The notes under the pieces: model-generated
Seen by the model: only the letters and a program-made list of their open reading frames with translations
Told to the model about the DNA's origin: nothing
The model's database searches: none
Source of the DNA: CAYQUV01 sp964421005
Lineage (GTDB): Bacteria; Patescibacteriota; Minisyncoccia; Minisyncoccales; CG1-02-41-26
Length of the DNA: 42,945 nucleotides
Assembly (NCBI GenBank): GCA_964421005.1
Contig: CAYQUV010000003.1
Span: 1-42,945, forward strand
Direction of reading: 5' to 3'
Program-made: the position numbers and the translations under genes
Shown: in pieces, positions 36,487-42,945 of the stretch
Numbering within the stretch: position 1 is the stretch's first letter
Layout: every line of letters starts with the position of its first letter

Positions 36487-37948
36487 TCTTTTTATAGATA
36501 AACTCTGCCAGTTTATTAAGCAGTCTTTTTCTTATAATATCTTCAATTGTCTCAAAATACCATATATTAATTAAATCTAATTCTATTGATTCTTCAAATA
36601 CAGCAGAAAGATAATTTATTATTTCCTCTTCATTATACTTGAAATTATCTAAACAATCTTGGATAAGAGACGACAGTTCTTCAATATTCTGACAACGTTT
36701 AACAGATGAAAAAATATTATAAAACACATTGCCAAAAGTTATTACTGGTTTTCCAAGCAATAATGCTTCCCAACCGGCAGTTCCGGTAATAGTTGTTACA
36801 AGTTGAGAATTCTTTATTAAATCGGCCGAAGAGACTTTGGCATCTATTAAACAAACATTGGGAATTCTTTTAATCTTTTTATAATAAGAGCGCTTTCTTT
36901 TATGAAGCATAAAGGGATGCTCTTTAACATAAAGTTTATAATTTATAGGAAGAGAAAGAGCAATATTCCGAATCAAATTAATTTGATTAATATAATATAA
37001 ACCATGAACAAGAGTTGCTGCTTCGGGTTCAAAATGTAAAGGGTAAAAAACATAACTGTCATTCGGGTCCGGATTTTCAAATAAAGTTTTATATCCTAGA
37101 ATAATATTAAAAATTCTTCTTAATTTTTGCCTGAAATAATCTACCGGACTATCCACCATGTAATCGTTCTTTCTGTATGTTGTGTAGTAACTAACAATAT
37201 ATGAAATTGCTGACTTTAACGTTTTGTATATTCTGAGAGGCAAAAATTTCGCTCGTTTAATTTCCCGAGTTCTATATATTTTAGTAGGATTTTGCTGGAA
37301 TTTTCGAAGGAAATCCAGGGCTTCTTTTTTATATTTGCTTTTTACTAAACCACGGTTAATCTTTTTATAAAGCTCAAATATTGAAGTATATTCATTTATA
37401 TTCTCGGTAACAGTAATTCTGTTTTTAACTCTGGAATTTAGTATTTGAACCACTTTAATTCCCTTTTTTTTAGCAACTTGATACATTATAAAAGAAGGCA
37501 TTATGGCAATGGCAGAAAAAACTACCACATCCGGTTGAAATTCCTCAAACATCCTTTCAATAGCCCGGAATCTCATTTGTAATATCTTTAACATATCTGT
37601 GTAACTGAAAGATGGCTCGTAAGAAGTTTTACCTTTACTCATCATTAAGTACCTGTCCATAAAAATATATGGCAAAAGATTAGGAATGCCGTATTTTTTC
37701 TCTATTTTCTTTAAATATTCAAAATCAATTTTCTCTTCTTTATATTTTTTTATTATTTCTTCATCTACCAAAAACGGGTTATATTCAATATCTTTCTGTT
37801 TTCTTAAAAATTCAGCCGACCACAAAGGGAGCGTGTAACAGCAAAATCGATTAAAACCCATCTTTTTCAACTCAATTGCCAAAGCATGCCCCCAGAAGGC
37901 AAACCTTCTCTGAAGAAACAGACAAATTTTTAATTTTTTTTCTTCCAT
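36467..37948 (-). CDS. Capsule polysaccharide biosynthesis-type glycosyltransferase (KpsS/KpsC-like)
   Basis: The 493-aa product resembles the Capsule_synth family in its C-terminal half: SYVFYPLHFEPEAATLVHG, NYKLYVKEHPFMLHKRKR, VCLIDAKVSSADLIKNSQLV, and TITGTAGWEALLLGKPVITFGNVFYNIF. The KEHP and G-x-x-G-x-E-x-x-x-x-G-K-P-V boxes are the donor-site elements of this group, whose studied members act as Kdo or other glycosyltransferases. The N-terminal half (KICLFLQRRFAFWGHALAIE and FQPDVVVFSAI) is a diverged GT-B-like acceptor domain. No membrane helix is evident. It is the last gene of the seven-gene minus-strand operon. I recognise the family but not the sugar. Confidence 0.75.
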   Translation of the reverse strand: MEEKKLKICLFLQRRFAFWGHALAIELKKMGFNRFCCYTLPLWSAEFLRKQKDIEYNPFLVDEEIIKKYKEEKIDFEYLKKIEKKYGIPNLLPYIFMDRYLMMSKGKTSYEPSFSYTDMLKILQMRFRAIERMFEEFQPDVVVFSAIAIMPSFIMYQVAKKKGIKVVQILNSRVKNRITVTENINEYTSIFELYKKINRGLVKSKYKKEALDFLRKFQQNPTKIYRTREIKRAKFLPLRIYKTLKSAISYIVSYYTTYRKNDYMVDSPVDYFRQKLRRIFNIILGYKTLFENPDPNDSYVFYPLHFEPEAATLVHGLYYINQINLIRNIALSLPINYKLYVKEHPFMLHKRKRSYYKKIKRIPNVCLIDAKVSSADLIKNSQLVTTITGTAGWEALLLGKPVITFGNVFYNIFSSVKRCQNIEELSSLIQDCLDNFKYNEEEIINYLSAVFEESIELDLINIWYFETIEDIIRKRLLNKLAEFIYKKITNSEA

Positions 37949-37957
37949 ATTTTCCGA

Positions 37958-38962
37958 TTATTTCAATTTAATCAATTTTCCCTTATTTTTCGCGCTCTCT
38001 TTCAAAGCAAAAAGTATACGAAGAGCAACCAATCCATCTTCACCTCTGCTGACAGGACTATCTTTTCCATCCAGACAATCAACAACATGTTCTGCCATTG
38101 ACTTCATGTAACTTCTTACTCTGCCATAAAATTCAGTCTTGGAAAACTGATAATAGTTCTTATAATATTTATTCTTAACTAATCTTCTTTGTTCTATTTG
38201 ATAACCAAGATTTCTAAAAAAAACTCCCCCTCGTGTTCCTAAAAAATAGAATTCGAAAAACCCGTAATTTGCTGGCAAAGATTGTAAAAAAACAACAGTG
38301 CCTGATTTAAAATGTAAAAGGCCATCAATGTTGAGGTCTTTTTTTAAATAAGGGTTTCTGGTTAATTTATTTTCCACCCCCAATACCCAGTCAATATCTC
38401 CCAGAAAAAACCTTAAAATATCAACTAAATGAGTACCATTGTTAAAAAGTCCGTTATAATAATAACCAGTTGCTTGGACAATTTTTCCAAATTGATTCTT
38501 TTTAATTTTCTCCTGAAACAATCTAAAAAGAGGGTCAAATCGCCGAGTATGATTAATAAATAAAAGAATCTTTGAATTTTTACAAACTTTAATCATTTCC
38601 TTTGCCTCTTTTAAAGTTTCAGCAATCGGTTTTTCACAAACTATTGCTCTTGGCTTATATTTAAGAGAAAGTTTAACCAATTCTAAATGAGAATCAGAGT
38701 GAGTAGCAATGGAAACAATATCTGGTTTTTTAATCCTCAACATTTTTTCAGTCGAATTAAATAAAGGAACCCCGGGGAAATACCGAGAGGCAATTTTTAA
38801 TCTTTCCAGGTTGATATCTGCTAATCCCACTAATTCAATTTTAGGATGATTTCTAAAAGCAGCAGCATGGGTAGCCGGCTTAATTTCTTTTCGATAATTT
38901 CTTTCTTCAACCCCAATTTTACCGCAGCCAATTACTACTGCTTTGTATTTTTTCTTTTTCAT
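37958..38962 (-). CDS. Gfo/Idh/MocA-family oxidoreductase
   Basis: This 334-aa enzyme has the N-terminal Rossmann fold (AVVIGCGKIGVEER), the sugar-dehydrogenase loop HPKIELVGLADINLERL, and the active-site signature VCEKPIAETLKEA with the catalytic Lys. A C-terminal alpha/beta domain follows, with NNGTHLVDILRFFLGDIDWV holding the conserved H-x-x-D. Members oxidise or epimerise sugars, often nucleotide-activated ones, using NAD(P). The context of aminotransferase, cytidylyltransferase, formyltransferase and acetyltransferase genes suggests a step in making a modified amino sugar. The start is 1 nt after the stop of the upstream GNAT gene. Length and motifs are normal. Confidence 0.9.
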   Translation of the reverse strand: MKKKKYKAVVIGCGKIGVEERNYRKEIKPATHAAAFRNHPKIELVGLADINLERLKIASRYFPGVPLFNSTEKMLRIKKPDIVSIATHSDSHLELVKLSLKYKPRAIVCEKPIAETLKEAKEMIKVCKNSKILLFINHTRRFDPLFRLFQEKIKKNQFGKIVQATGYYYNGLFNNGTHLVDILRFFLGDIDWVLGVENKLTRNPYLKKDLNIDGLLHFKSGTVVFLQSLPANYGFFEFYFLGTRGGVFFRNLGYQIEQRRLVKNKYYKNYYQFSKTEFYGRVRSYMKSMAEHVVDCLDGKDSPVSRGEDGLVALRILFALKESAKNKGKLIKLK

Positions 38963-38963
38963 T

Positions 38964-39569
38964 TTATTTCTTGGAAAATTCCTGTTTAAAACGCTTTGAG
39001 TGTTGCTTGTAAAATTTTTGATAATAGTCCTCCCTCAAAATAGCCATTCTAATAGAATCATAATATCGGCTGTTGCGGTAAATATCTTCTTTTAAAGTTC
39101 CTTCGTATTTATAGCCTGCTCTTTCATAAGCTTTTCCGGCAGACTGGTTGTCTGCGGTATAACCCAAATAGATTCGGTTAAGATTCAGTCTGTCAAAACC
39201 ATAATAGGTAACCAATTCCGTAATTTCTGTTCCATAACCCTTGCCCCAGAAATCTTTTTCGCCAATCAAAACTCTGAATTCGGCTTTCCTGGCAGTAAAA
39301 TTAATATCATATAAACCAGCATAACCAACGGGTTTCTTGCTTTTCAAATCAATAACCAAAAATATCACATTGTTTTCTTCTTTTAATTCTTTTCTTAGCT
39401 GACCGGCAATCTGCTCGCTGTTCTGCGGTTTCTGCCCGGTAAACATAAAATAAGTAACAATCTCATCGTTAATCCATCTACTGAAAAGTTTGGCAATTTC
39501 TGGTATTTCCTCTACTTCAATTTGCCTCAAAAAAACTTTCTCTCCTTTTAAAAAATAAGCTGAAGTCAT
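38964..39569 (-). CDS. GNAT N-acetyltransferase in the sugar operon
   Basis: The 201-aa protein is an Acetyltransf_3-type GNAT. Visible are EKVFLRQIEVEEIPEIAKLF at the start, KKPVGYAGLYDINFTARKAE, the acetyl-CoA loop DFWGKGYGTEITELV, and the end NLNRIYLGYTADNQSAGKAY then RAGYKYEG. It overlaps the cytidylyltransferase stop by ATGA (39566-39569), so it is translationally coupled. In polysaccharide clusters such enzymes N-acetylate nucleotide-linked amino sugars, for example in pseudaminic acid synthesis. The substrate here is inferred only from neighbours. It is clearly different from the GNAT at 2274. Confidence 0.88.
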   Translation of the reverse strand: MTSAYFLKGEKVFLRQIEVEEIPEIAKLFSRWINDEIVTYFMFTGQKPQNSEQIAGQLRKELKEENNVIFLVIDLKSKKPVGYAGLYDINFTARKAEFRVLIGEKDFWGKGYGTEITELVTYYGFDRLNLNRIYLGYTADNQSAGKAYERAGYKYEGTLKEDIYRNSRYYDSIRMAILREDYYQKFYKQHSKRFKQEFSKK

Positions 39570-40384
39570 ATATTTTTATTTTTCTTTAACTTTTGGTAAA
39601 CCCCGCTACGAATACCTTTGACAATAATCATATCTGACTTTCTGGCATTTATTTTTAATATCTGAGGATTTTTTTTGAGGAAAAGAAGAATATCATCCAT
39701 AGTGAAAATTCTTTTTTTCTTTTCCAACGCTTTGAAAATTTTTCTGACAAAAACCAAATCCTCAGCATAATCAACCGTCCAACGCATTGAAGACAAATCT
39801 GTTGAATTTTTTAGATTATAAATTCTGAATTCTCTGGGTCTTTCCATAATATAACACGTCACCCATTCTCGATACAAAGGATCTTTAATTTTATTGTCTA
39901 ATCTTTTTAAAACTGAGGCTGATAGAATTTCAGCATCTAAACCATCAGGAAAGGTCGGAGGAAAATTATTAGTCAAAAAATCAATCTTCTTATAATTTCT
40001 TCGATAAATCCTTATCATCCTATCAACCAATTTTGGATCAACTAAAGGACAATCACCTGTAATTCTAACTAAGGCATCAGCTTTAAATTCTTGAGCTATT
40101 TCATAAAAGCGAGAAACCAAATCTTGTTCGCTTCCTCTATAATAAGGAAGACCAATATTTTTGGCATGTTCCACTAAGATATCGTTTTCTTTTTTGATTG
40201 ATGTTGCTAAGACTATTTCATCAATTTCTTTAGCTGTTTTAAGCCGAATAAAAATATGCTCGATTAATGTCTTACCAGATATTTTCTGGAGAACTTTATT
40301 TTTTAAGCGAGTTGAACCCATCCTTGCCTGAATACAAGCAACAATCTTTAATCTCTTTTTTTTATTTTCCTTTTCTTTTTTCAT
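39566..40384 (-). CDS. spsF: SpsF-like cytidylyltransferase
   Basis: The protein, about 272 aa, matches the COG1861 spore-coat SpsF/acylneuraminate cytidylyltransferase-like family. The nucleotide-binding N-terminus is VACIQARMGSTRLKNKVLQK, then DEIVLATSIKKENDILVEHA, YRGSEQDLVSRFYEIA, the metal site LVRITGDCPLVDPKLVD, and DFLTNNFPPTFPDGLDAEI. It probably activates a sugar acid or sugar phosphate with CTP. The longer frame from 40444 adds 20 residues that overlap the aminotransferase gene and are not conserved in character, so I prefer ATG 40384; this still overlaps the aminotransferase stop by 23 nt. The stop overlaps the GNAT start. A NeuB-type synthase, its usual partner for sialic-like acids, is not in the window. 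Confidence 0.87.
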   Translation of the reverse strand: MKKEKENKKKRLKIVACIQARMGSTRLKNKVLQKISGKTLIEHIFIRLKTAKEIDEIVLATSIKKENDILVEHAKNIGLPYYRGSEQDLVSRFYEIAQEFKADALVRITGDCPLVDPKLVDRMIRIYRRNYKKIDFLTNNFPPTFPDGLDAEILSASVLKRLDNKIKDPLYREWVTCYIMERPREFRIYNLKNSTDLSSMRWTVDYAEDLVFVRKIFKALEKKKRIFTMDDILLFLKKNPQILKINARKSDMIIVKGIRSGVYQKLKKNKNI

Positions 40385-41666
40385 ATCTTTTAAGTTCTTC
40401 AATATTTTTTTCAATTTTTTCAATGGCTCTAACAAATAAATCAATATCTTTCTTAGTTTTTGGAGGTTGATAAATGGTAGTAACTAATAATTCTTTTTCA
40501 TACATTCTCTCGCAAATCGGACAGATGCCTCTTTTGTAACTAACATTATGAGGATACTCTCTAGAAAAGAAAGGAAAGTGAGAGCGAGGATAAATTTCTT
40601 TTTTCTGGTAAAGAGGCAATAAATAAAGCGGTTTTTGATAACCTTCCCCCAGAGTAAATCCCTCCGCCGCCATAGCCCGAGAAAAGGTATTTCTTTTTAT
40701 ACCGATTTTTTCATTCAAAAATCTGAAAGGGTAAAGAAAATAGACATGACAACTGTTCTTAATTACTTTTGGCGGAATTAACCAGTTAAAATCTCTTAAT
40801 TTTTTGGTTAAATAATCAGCTAAAATTATCCTTTCTTTATTTAATCTGTTTAATTTCTTAAATTGTTCAATAGCAATTGCGGCTTGAATTTCAGTTAAAC
40901 GATAATTATTGCCTAAGATTGGCTCATAATTTTTTTTCTCTTGATATAAATCATCAATAACCATCTCACCATGATTTCTAATTAACTGAGCACGGAAAGC
41001 ATATTTTTTGTTATTAGTCATCAAAACTCCTCCTTCTCCACAATGGATAACTTTATTGCTGTTCAAACTGAAAATACTGATATCACCGATTGTTCCGGTT
41101 AACTTCCCTTTATAAGTTGCTCCCGGAGCCTGGGCATTATCTTCAATAATCTTTAATCTATGCTTTCTGGCTATTTTTAAAATAGGATTGTAATCAGCCG
41201 AACCGCCAAAAAGATTAACAACCAAAATCGCTTTGGTATTTTTGGTAATATTCTTTTTAATACTTTCGGGGTCAAGGCAAAAATTATCTTCTTCAATATC
41301 AGCAAAAACAGGCACTGCGTTATTACTGAGAACCGCTGAAGCAGTGGCTGACATCGTATAAGGGGTTGTTATTACTTCATCTCCAGGCCCTATTCCTAAA
41401 GCTCCAACGGCTGCCTGGAGTGCTGTTGAAGCGGAATTGAAGCTGACGGCATATTTAACTTTAAAGTATTTAGAAAACCTTTTTTCCAATTCCCTGACGT
41501 ATTTGCCTCCTAAAAAATACTCCCCTGCCCTGCCAACAAAACAGGAAAGAACTTTCTCTTTTATTGCTTTAATGGCTGCTTTTTCCTCTTCTTTTCCAAT
41601 GGAATTATAGGGAGACAATTTTTTCTTTAAGATTGGTTTTCCGCCGAATAAAGCAAGTTTTTCCAT
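40362..41666 (-). CDS. DegT/DnrJ/EryC1/StrS-family sugar aminotransferase
   Basis: This 434-aa PLP enzyme shows the DegT family order: VSFNSASTALQAAVGALG, DEVITTPYTMSATASAVL, EDNAQAPGATYKG with Asp176 contacting PLP, and SIFSLNSNKVIHCGEGGVL with the Schiff-base Lys205. A C-terminal domain ends in ICPICERMYEKELLV. It adds an amino group to a keto sugar nucleotide. The neighbours then suggest N-formylation or N-acetylation of that amine. It lies 17 nt downstream of the formyltransferase gene. The C-terminal CPIC pair replaces the usual CPxAER, a small variation. No catalytic residue is missing. Confidence 0.92.
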   Translation of the reverse strand: MEKLALFGGKPILKKKLSPYNSIGKEEEKAAIKAIKEKVLSCFVGRAGEYFLGGKYVRELEKRFSKYFKVKYAVSFNSASTALQAAVGALGIGPGDEVITTPYTMSATASAVLSNNAVPVFADIEEDNFCLDPESIKKNITKNTKAILVVNLFGGSADYNPILKIARKHRLKIIEDNAQAPGATYKGKLTGTIGDISIFSLNSNKVIHCGEGGVLMTNNKKYAFRAQLIRNHGEMVIDDLYQEKKNYEPILGNNYRLTEIQAAIAIEQFKKLNRLNKERIILADYLTKKLRDFNWLIPPKVIKNSCHVYFLYPFRFLNEKIGIKRNTFSRAMAAEGFTLGEGYQKPLYLLPLYQKKEIYPRSHFPFFSREYPHNVSYKRGICPICERMYEKELLVTTIYQPPKTKKDIDLFVRAIEKIEKNIEELKRYEKRKGK

Positions 41667-41683
41667 AAAATTATTTAATAAAA

Positions 41684-42193
41684 CTATTGATTTTTTATTT
41701 TTTCTAACACCTCTATTAAAACCTCTGAATATACCGGATATAACTCATTGTAAACTTCTATTTCGGTTTTTCCTTTAATCTCTAAGAATTTTTCAACCAC
41801 TACCGGGCCTTCATCTACATTCTCTGTCATCCAGTGGACACCAACCGAGGCTTTTTTTTCTTTATCAGCCAAAAGCCGTTTTATTGGCTCTTTGCCTTTG
41901 TATTTGTATAAACAAGGATGTAAATTAAGACAGCCAATAGAAAGTATTTCTTTTTTTAATATCTGCCTGCCGTGACAGCAAATAAATAAATTCGGTTTCA
42001 AACTATGCAAATAATTAACAAACTCCTCATTATTTATATCTTTGACTTTTTTGACGTTCAGTCTAAATTTTCTAGCAATTTTCTCAACTATTTCATCAAC
42101 CGGAATAACACAAACAATTTCTTTCCCGAGAGCAAGTAATGTCAAAAGTGCTATCATCCCTGCTTGTTTTCCGCCATAAAATATTATTTTCAT
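41684..42193 (-). CDS. Formyltransferase-fold protein, probable sugar N-formyltransferase
   Basis: The 169-aa product has the N10-formyl-tetrahydrofolate formyltransferase fold in minimal form. It starts KIIFYGGKQAGMIALLTLLA and has the catalytic triad in CLNLHPCLYKYKG (Asn90, His92) and MTENVDEGPVVVEKF (Asp127). GART enzymes are near 200 aa and Fmt proteins over 300 aa, so it is compact with no C-terminal Fmt domain. Position between a GT2 gene and a sugar aminotransferase points to N-formylation of a sugar amine, as for VioF/QdtF-type enzymes of O-antigen synthesis. A purine-pathway role is unlikely here. The sugar is unknown. Confidence 0.82.
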   Translation of the reverse strand: MKIIFYGGKQAGMIALLTLLALGKEIVCVIPVDEIVEKIARKFRLNVKKVKDINNEEFVNYLHSLKPNLFICCHGRQILKKEILSIGCLNLHPCLYKYKGKEPIKRLLADKEKKASVGVHWMTENVDEGPVVVEKFLEIKGKTEIEVYNELYPVYSEVLIEVLEKIKNQ

Positions 42194-42226
42194 AATTTAT
42201 AAAAATTATAAAACCTACTACAATTT

Positions 42227-42904
42227 TCAATACTCTCTGATTTTGTCTATTTCTCTTTGCTTCTGGGGATGGATTTTTTTAAGCTCTCCTATGGCCCTTT
42301 TAACCCATTCTTTGTTTCCAGTTAAACTATCTTTATGCCTGATATAGTAGAAAAGAGGTTCGGCAATATGATAACCCTGCCATTTTCCCTGGGTTTTCAA
42401 CAACAAATCGTATTCGGGAAATCCAATATCCTCTCTGTAAAATCCCTGTTCAGCTAATTTATTTCTCCGATACATCACTCCCCCAGCTACGGTATTGAAA
42501 ATATTATCTCCGGTGGAAATAATCTTTATTTCTCCCTCTTCCATTTTCTCGTAATAATCAGAATAAACAAAATCTATTTCTGGTTTTTTATCTAAAATCT
42601 CGCTCATTTTTTTCAAAATATCTTCGGTAAAATAATCGTCAGCATCTAATTTTATAAGATAATCACCTTGAGCCCTTCTAAAGCCATTATTGGCCGCCCT
42701 AACTGCTCCCTGGTTTCTTTGATTTATCAATTTTATTTTGTCTTTGTAAAATTCTAAAATTTTTAAAGTATCATCGGTTGAGCCATCATTGACTACAATC
42801 ACTTCAAAATCTTCTTTTGGAAAATTTTGATTTAAAGCACTTTCAACGGCTTTTTCAATAGAATCTTGAGCATTAAAAACAGGAATAATAATACTAACTT
42901 TCAT
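42227..42904 (-). CDS. GT2-family glycosyltransferase
   Basis: The protein, about 225 aa, opens with VSIIIPVFNAQDSIEKAVES, then VIVVNDGSTDDTLKIL, the A-N-N-G-x-R segment and the DxD box LIKLDADDYFTEDIL. A short C-terminal part has FPEYDLLLKTQGKWQGYHIA, the acceptor-side ED-like motif. It is a soluble GT-A enzyme, shorter than usual but complete in its core. I start at ATG 42904 (MKVSIIIPVFN); the upstream ATG at 42919 adds five residues before the first strand and cannot be excluded. It is the first gene visible of the minus-strand operon; more genes may precede it beyond the window edge. Confidence 0.9.
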   Translation of the reverse strand: MKVSIIIPVFNAQDSIEKAVESALNQNFPKEDFEVIVVNDGSTDDTLKILEFYKDKIKLINQRNQGAVRAANNGFRRAQGDYLIKLDADDYFTEDILKKMSEILDKKPEIDFVYSDYYEKMEEGEIKIISTGDNIFNTVAGGVMYRRNKLAEQGFYREDIGFPEYDLLLKTQGKWQGYHIAEPLFYYIRHKDSLTGNKEWVKRAIGELKKIHPQKQREIDKIREY

Positions 42905-42945
42905 GAAATTAAATTCCATTTTAGAGGAGTACCTCGTCTTATATT

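Noticed and set aside
40385..40444. Longer SpsF-like protein starting at 40444.
   Set aside because: The extra 20 residues lie in the aminotransferase coding region and precede the conserved nucleotide-binding start.
1..42945. CRISPR array, prophage or transposase.
   Set aside because: The direct repeats seen are short tandem units without spacers, and the only recombinase is Xer-like with no phage or transposon genes near it.
1..42945. Recoded TGA, as in Gracilibacteria and Absconditabacteria.
   Set aside because: TGA ends many genes at the expected length, for example those ending at 2194, 4910, 12893 and 20608, and no conserved domain requires TGA read-through.

Overview
The window is an AT-rich bacterial contig using the standard code (TGA acts as a stop throughout). 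Short intergenic gaps, tightly packed operons, many promoters without a Shine-Dalgarno leader, and the character of the MurC, MurD, MraY, bL27 and O-antigen-ligase proteins all suggest a Candidate Phyla Radiation (Patescibacteria) genome, most likely a Parcubacteria lineage. The bL9 gene fits Parcubacteria better than Microgenomates, where bL9 is reported missing. This assignment is inference. The 100 Ns at 17080-17179 are a scaffold gap inside a hexanucleotide repeat, so this is a draft or metagenome assembly.

Layout. (1) 1-3.0 kb is an eroding region: a frameshifted nuclease-like gene, a 5'-truncated HhH DNA glycosylase overlapping a spore-photoproduct-lyase-like radical SAM gene, a DUF167 gene, a GNAT gene and several orphan coding scraps. 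(2) 3.0-4.96 kb holds EF-P and a monocistronic membrane glycosyltransferase with a consensus promoter, strong RBS and perfect terminator. (3) 5.0-8.9 kb (minus strand) is an AmmeMemoRadiSam-type locus (radical SAM enzyme, MEMO/LigB protein, AMMECR1 protein) with a 119-aa unknown and a free-standing PolX-type lyase/HhH protein. (4) 9.1-11.4 kb holds a divergent ATP-type PEP carboxykinase and thpR, facing away from each other with overlapping -35 boxes. (5) 11.5-24.7 kb (plus strand) is a cell-wall and tRNA-charging block: murC, a 46-aa membrane protein, tyrS, a response regulator, aspS without the GAD insertion, a D,D-carboxypeptidase with a Gly-Glu repeat, mraY, a second response regulator, murD, ftsW, murG and gltX. 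(6) 24.7-28.4 kb holds a secreted helical protein, a Xer-type recombinase with a dif-like palindrome in its leader, rpmA, and pyrG convergent with rpmA. (7) 28.5-32.4 kb (minus) holds rplI, a ctpA-like protease and an O-antigen-ligase/TPR protein. (8) 32.5-42.9 kb is a surface-polysaccharide locus: priming sugar transferase, GT4, flippase, then a seven-gene minus-strand operon (GT2, sugar N-formyltransferase, DegT aminotransferase, SpsF-like cytidylyltransferase, GNAT, Gfo/Idh oxidoreductase, capsule-type glycosyltransferase).

How it fits together. MurC, MraY, MurD, FtsW, MurG and the carboxypeptidase cover much of lipid II synthesis and peptidoglycan trimming; MurA, B, E, F and Ddl are not here. 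The polysaccharide locus has a lipid-linked priming enzyme, glycosyltransferases, a flippase and a ligase/polymerase, plus enzymes for an amino sugar that is N-formylated or N-acetylated. From about 10.8 to 26.7 kb genes run plus, and from 26.7 kb mostly minus. Together with the Xer gene and dif-like site near 25.3 kb, this is compatible with a replication terminus, but that is a hypothesis.

Recurring themes worth checking are promoters whose -10 box ends about 5-7 nt before the start codon (leaderless transcripts), small in-frame tandem repeats inside genes, and a GC-rich palindrome inserted in frame in the AMMECR1 gene. I saw no tRNA, rRNA, CRISPR array, transposase or prophage.
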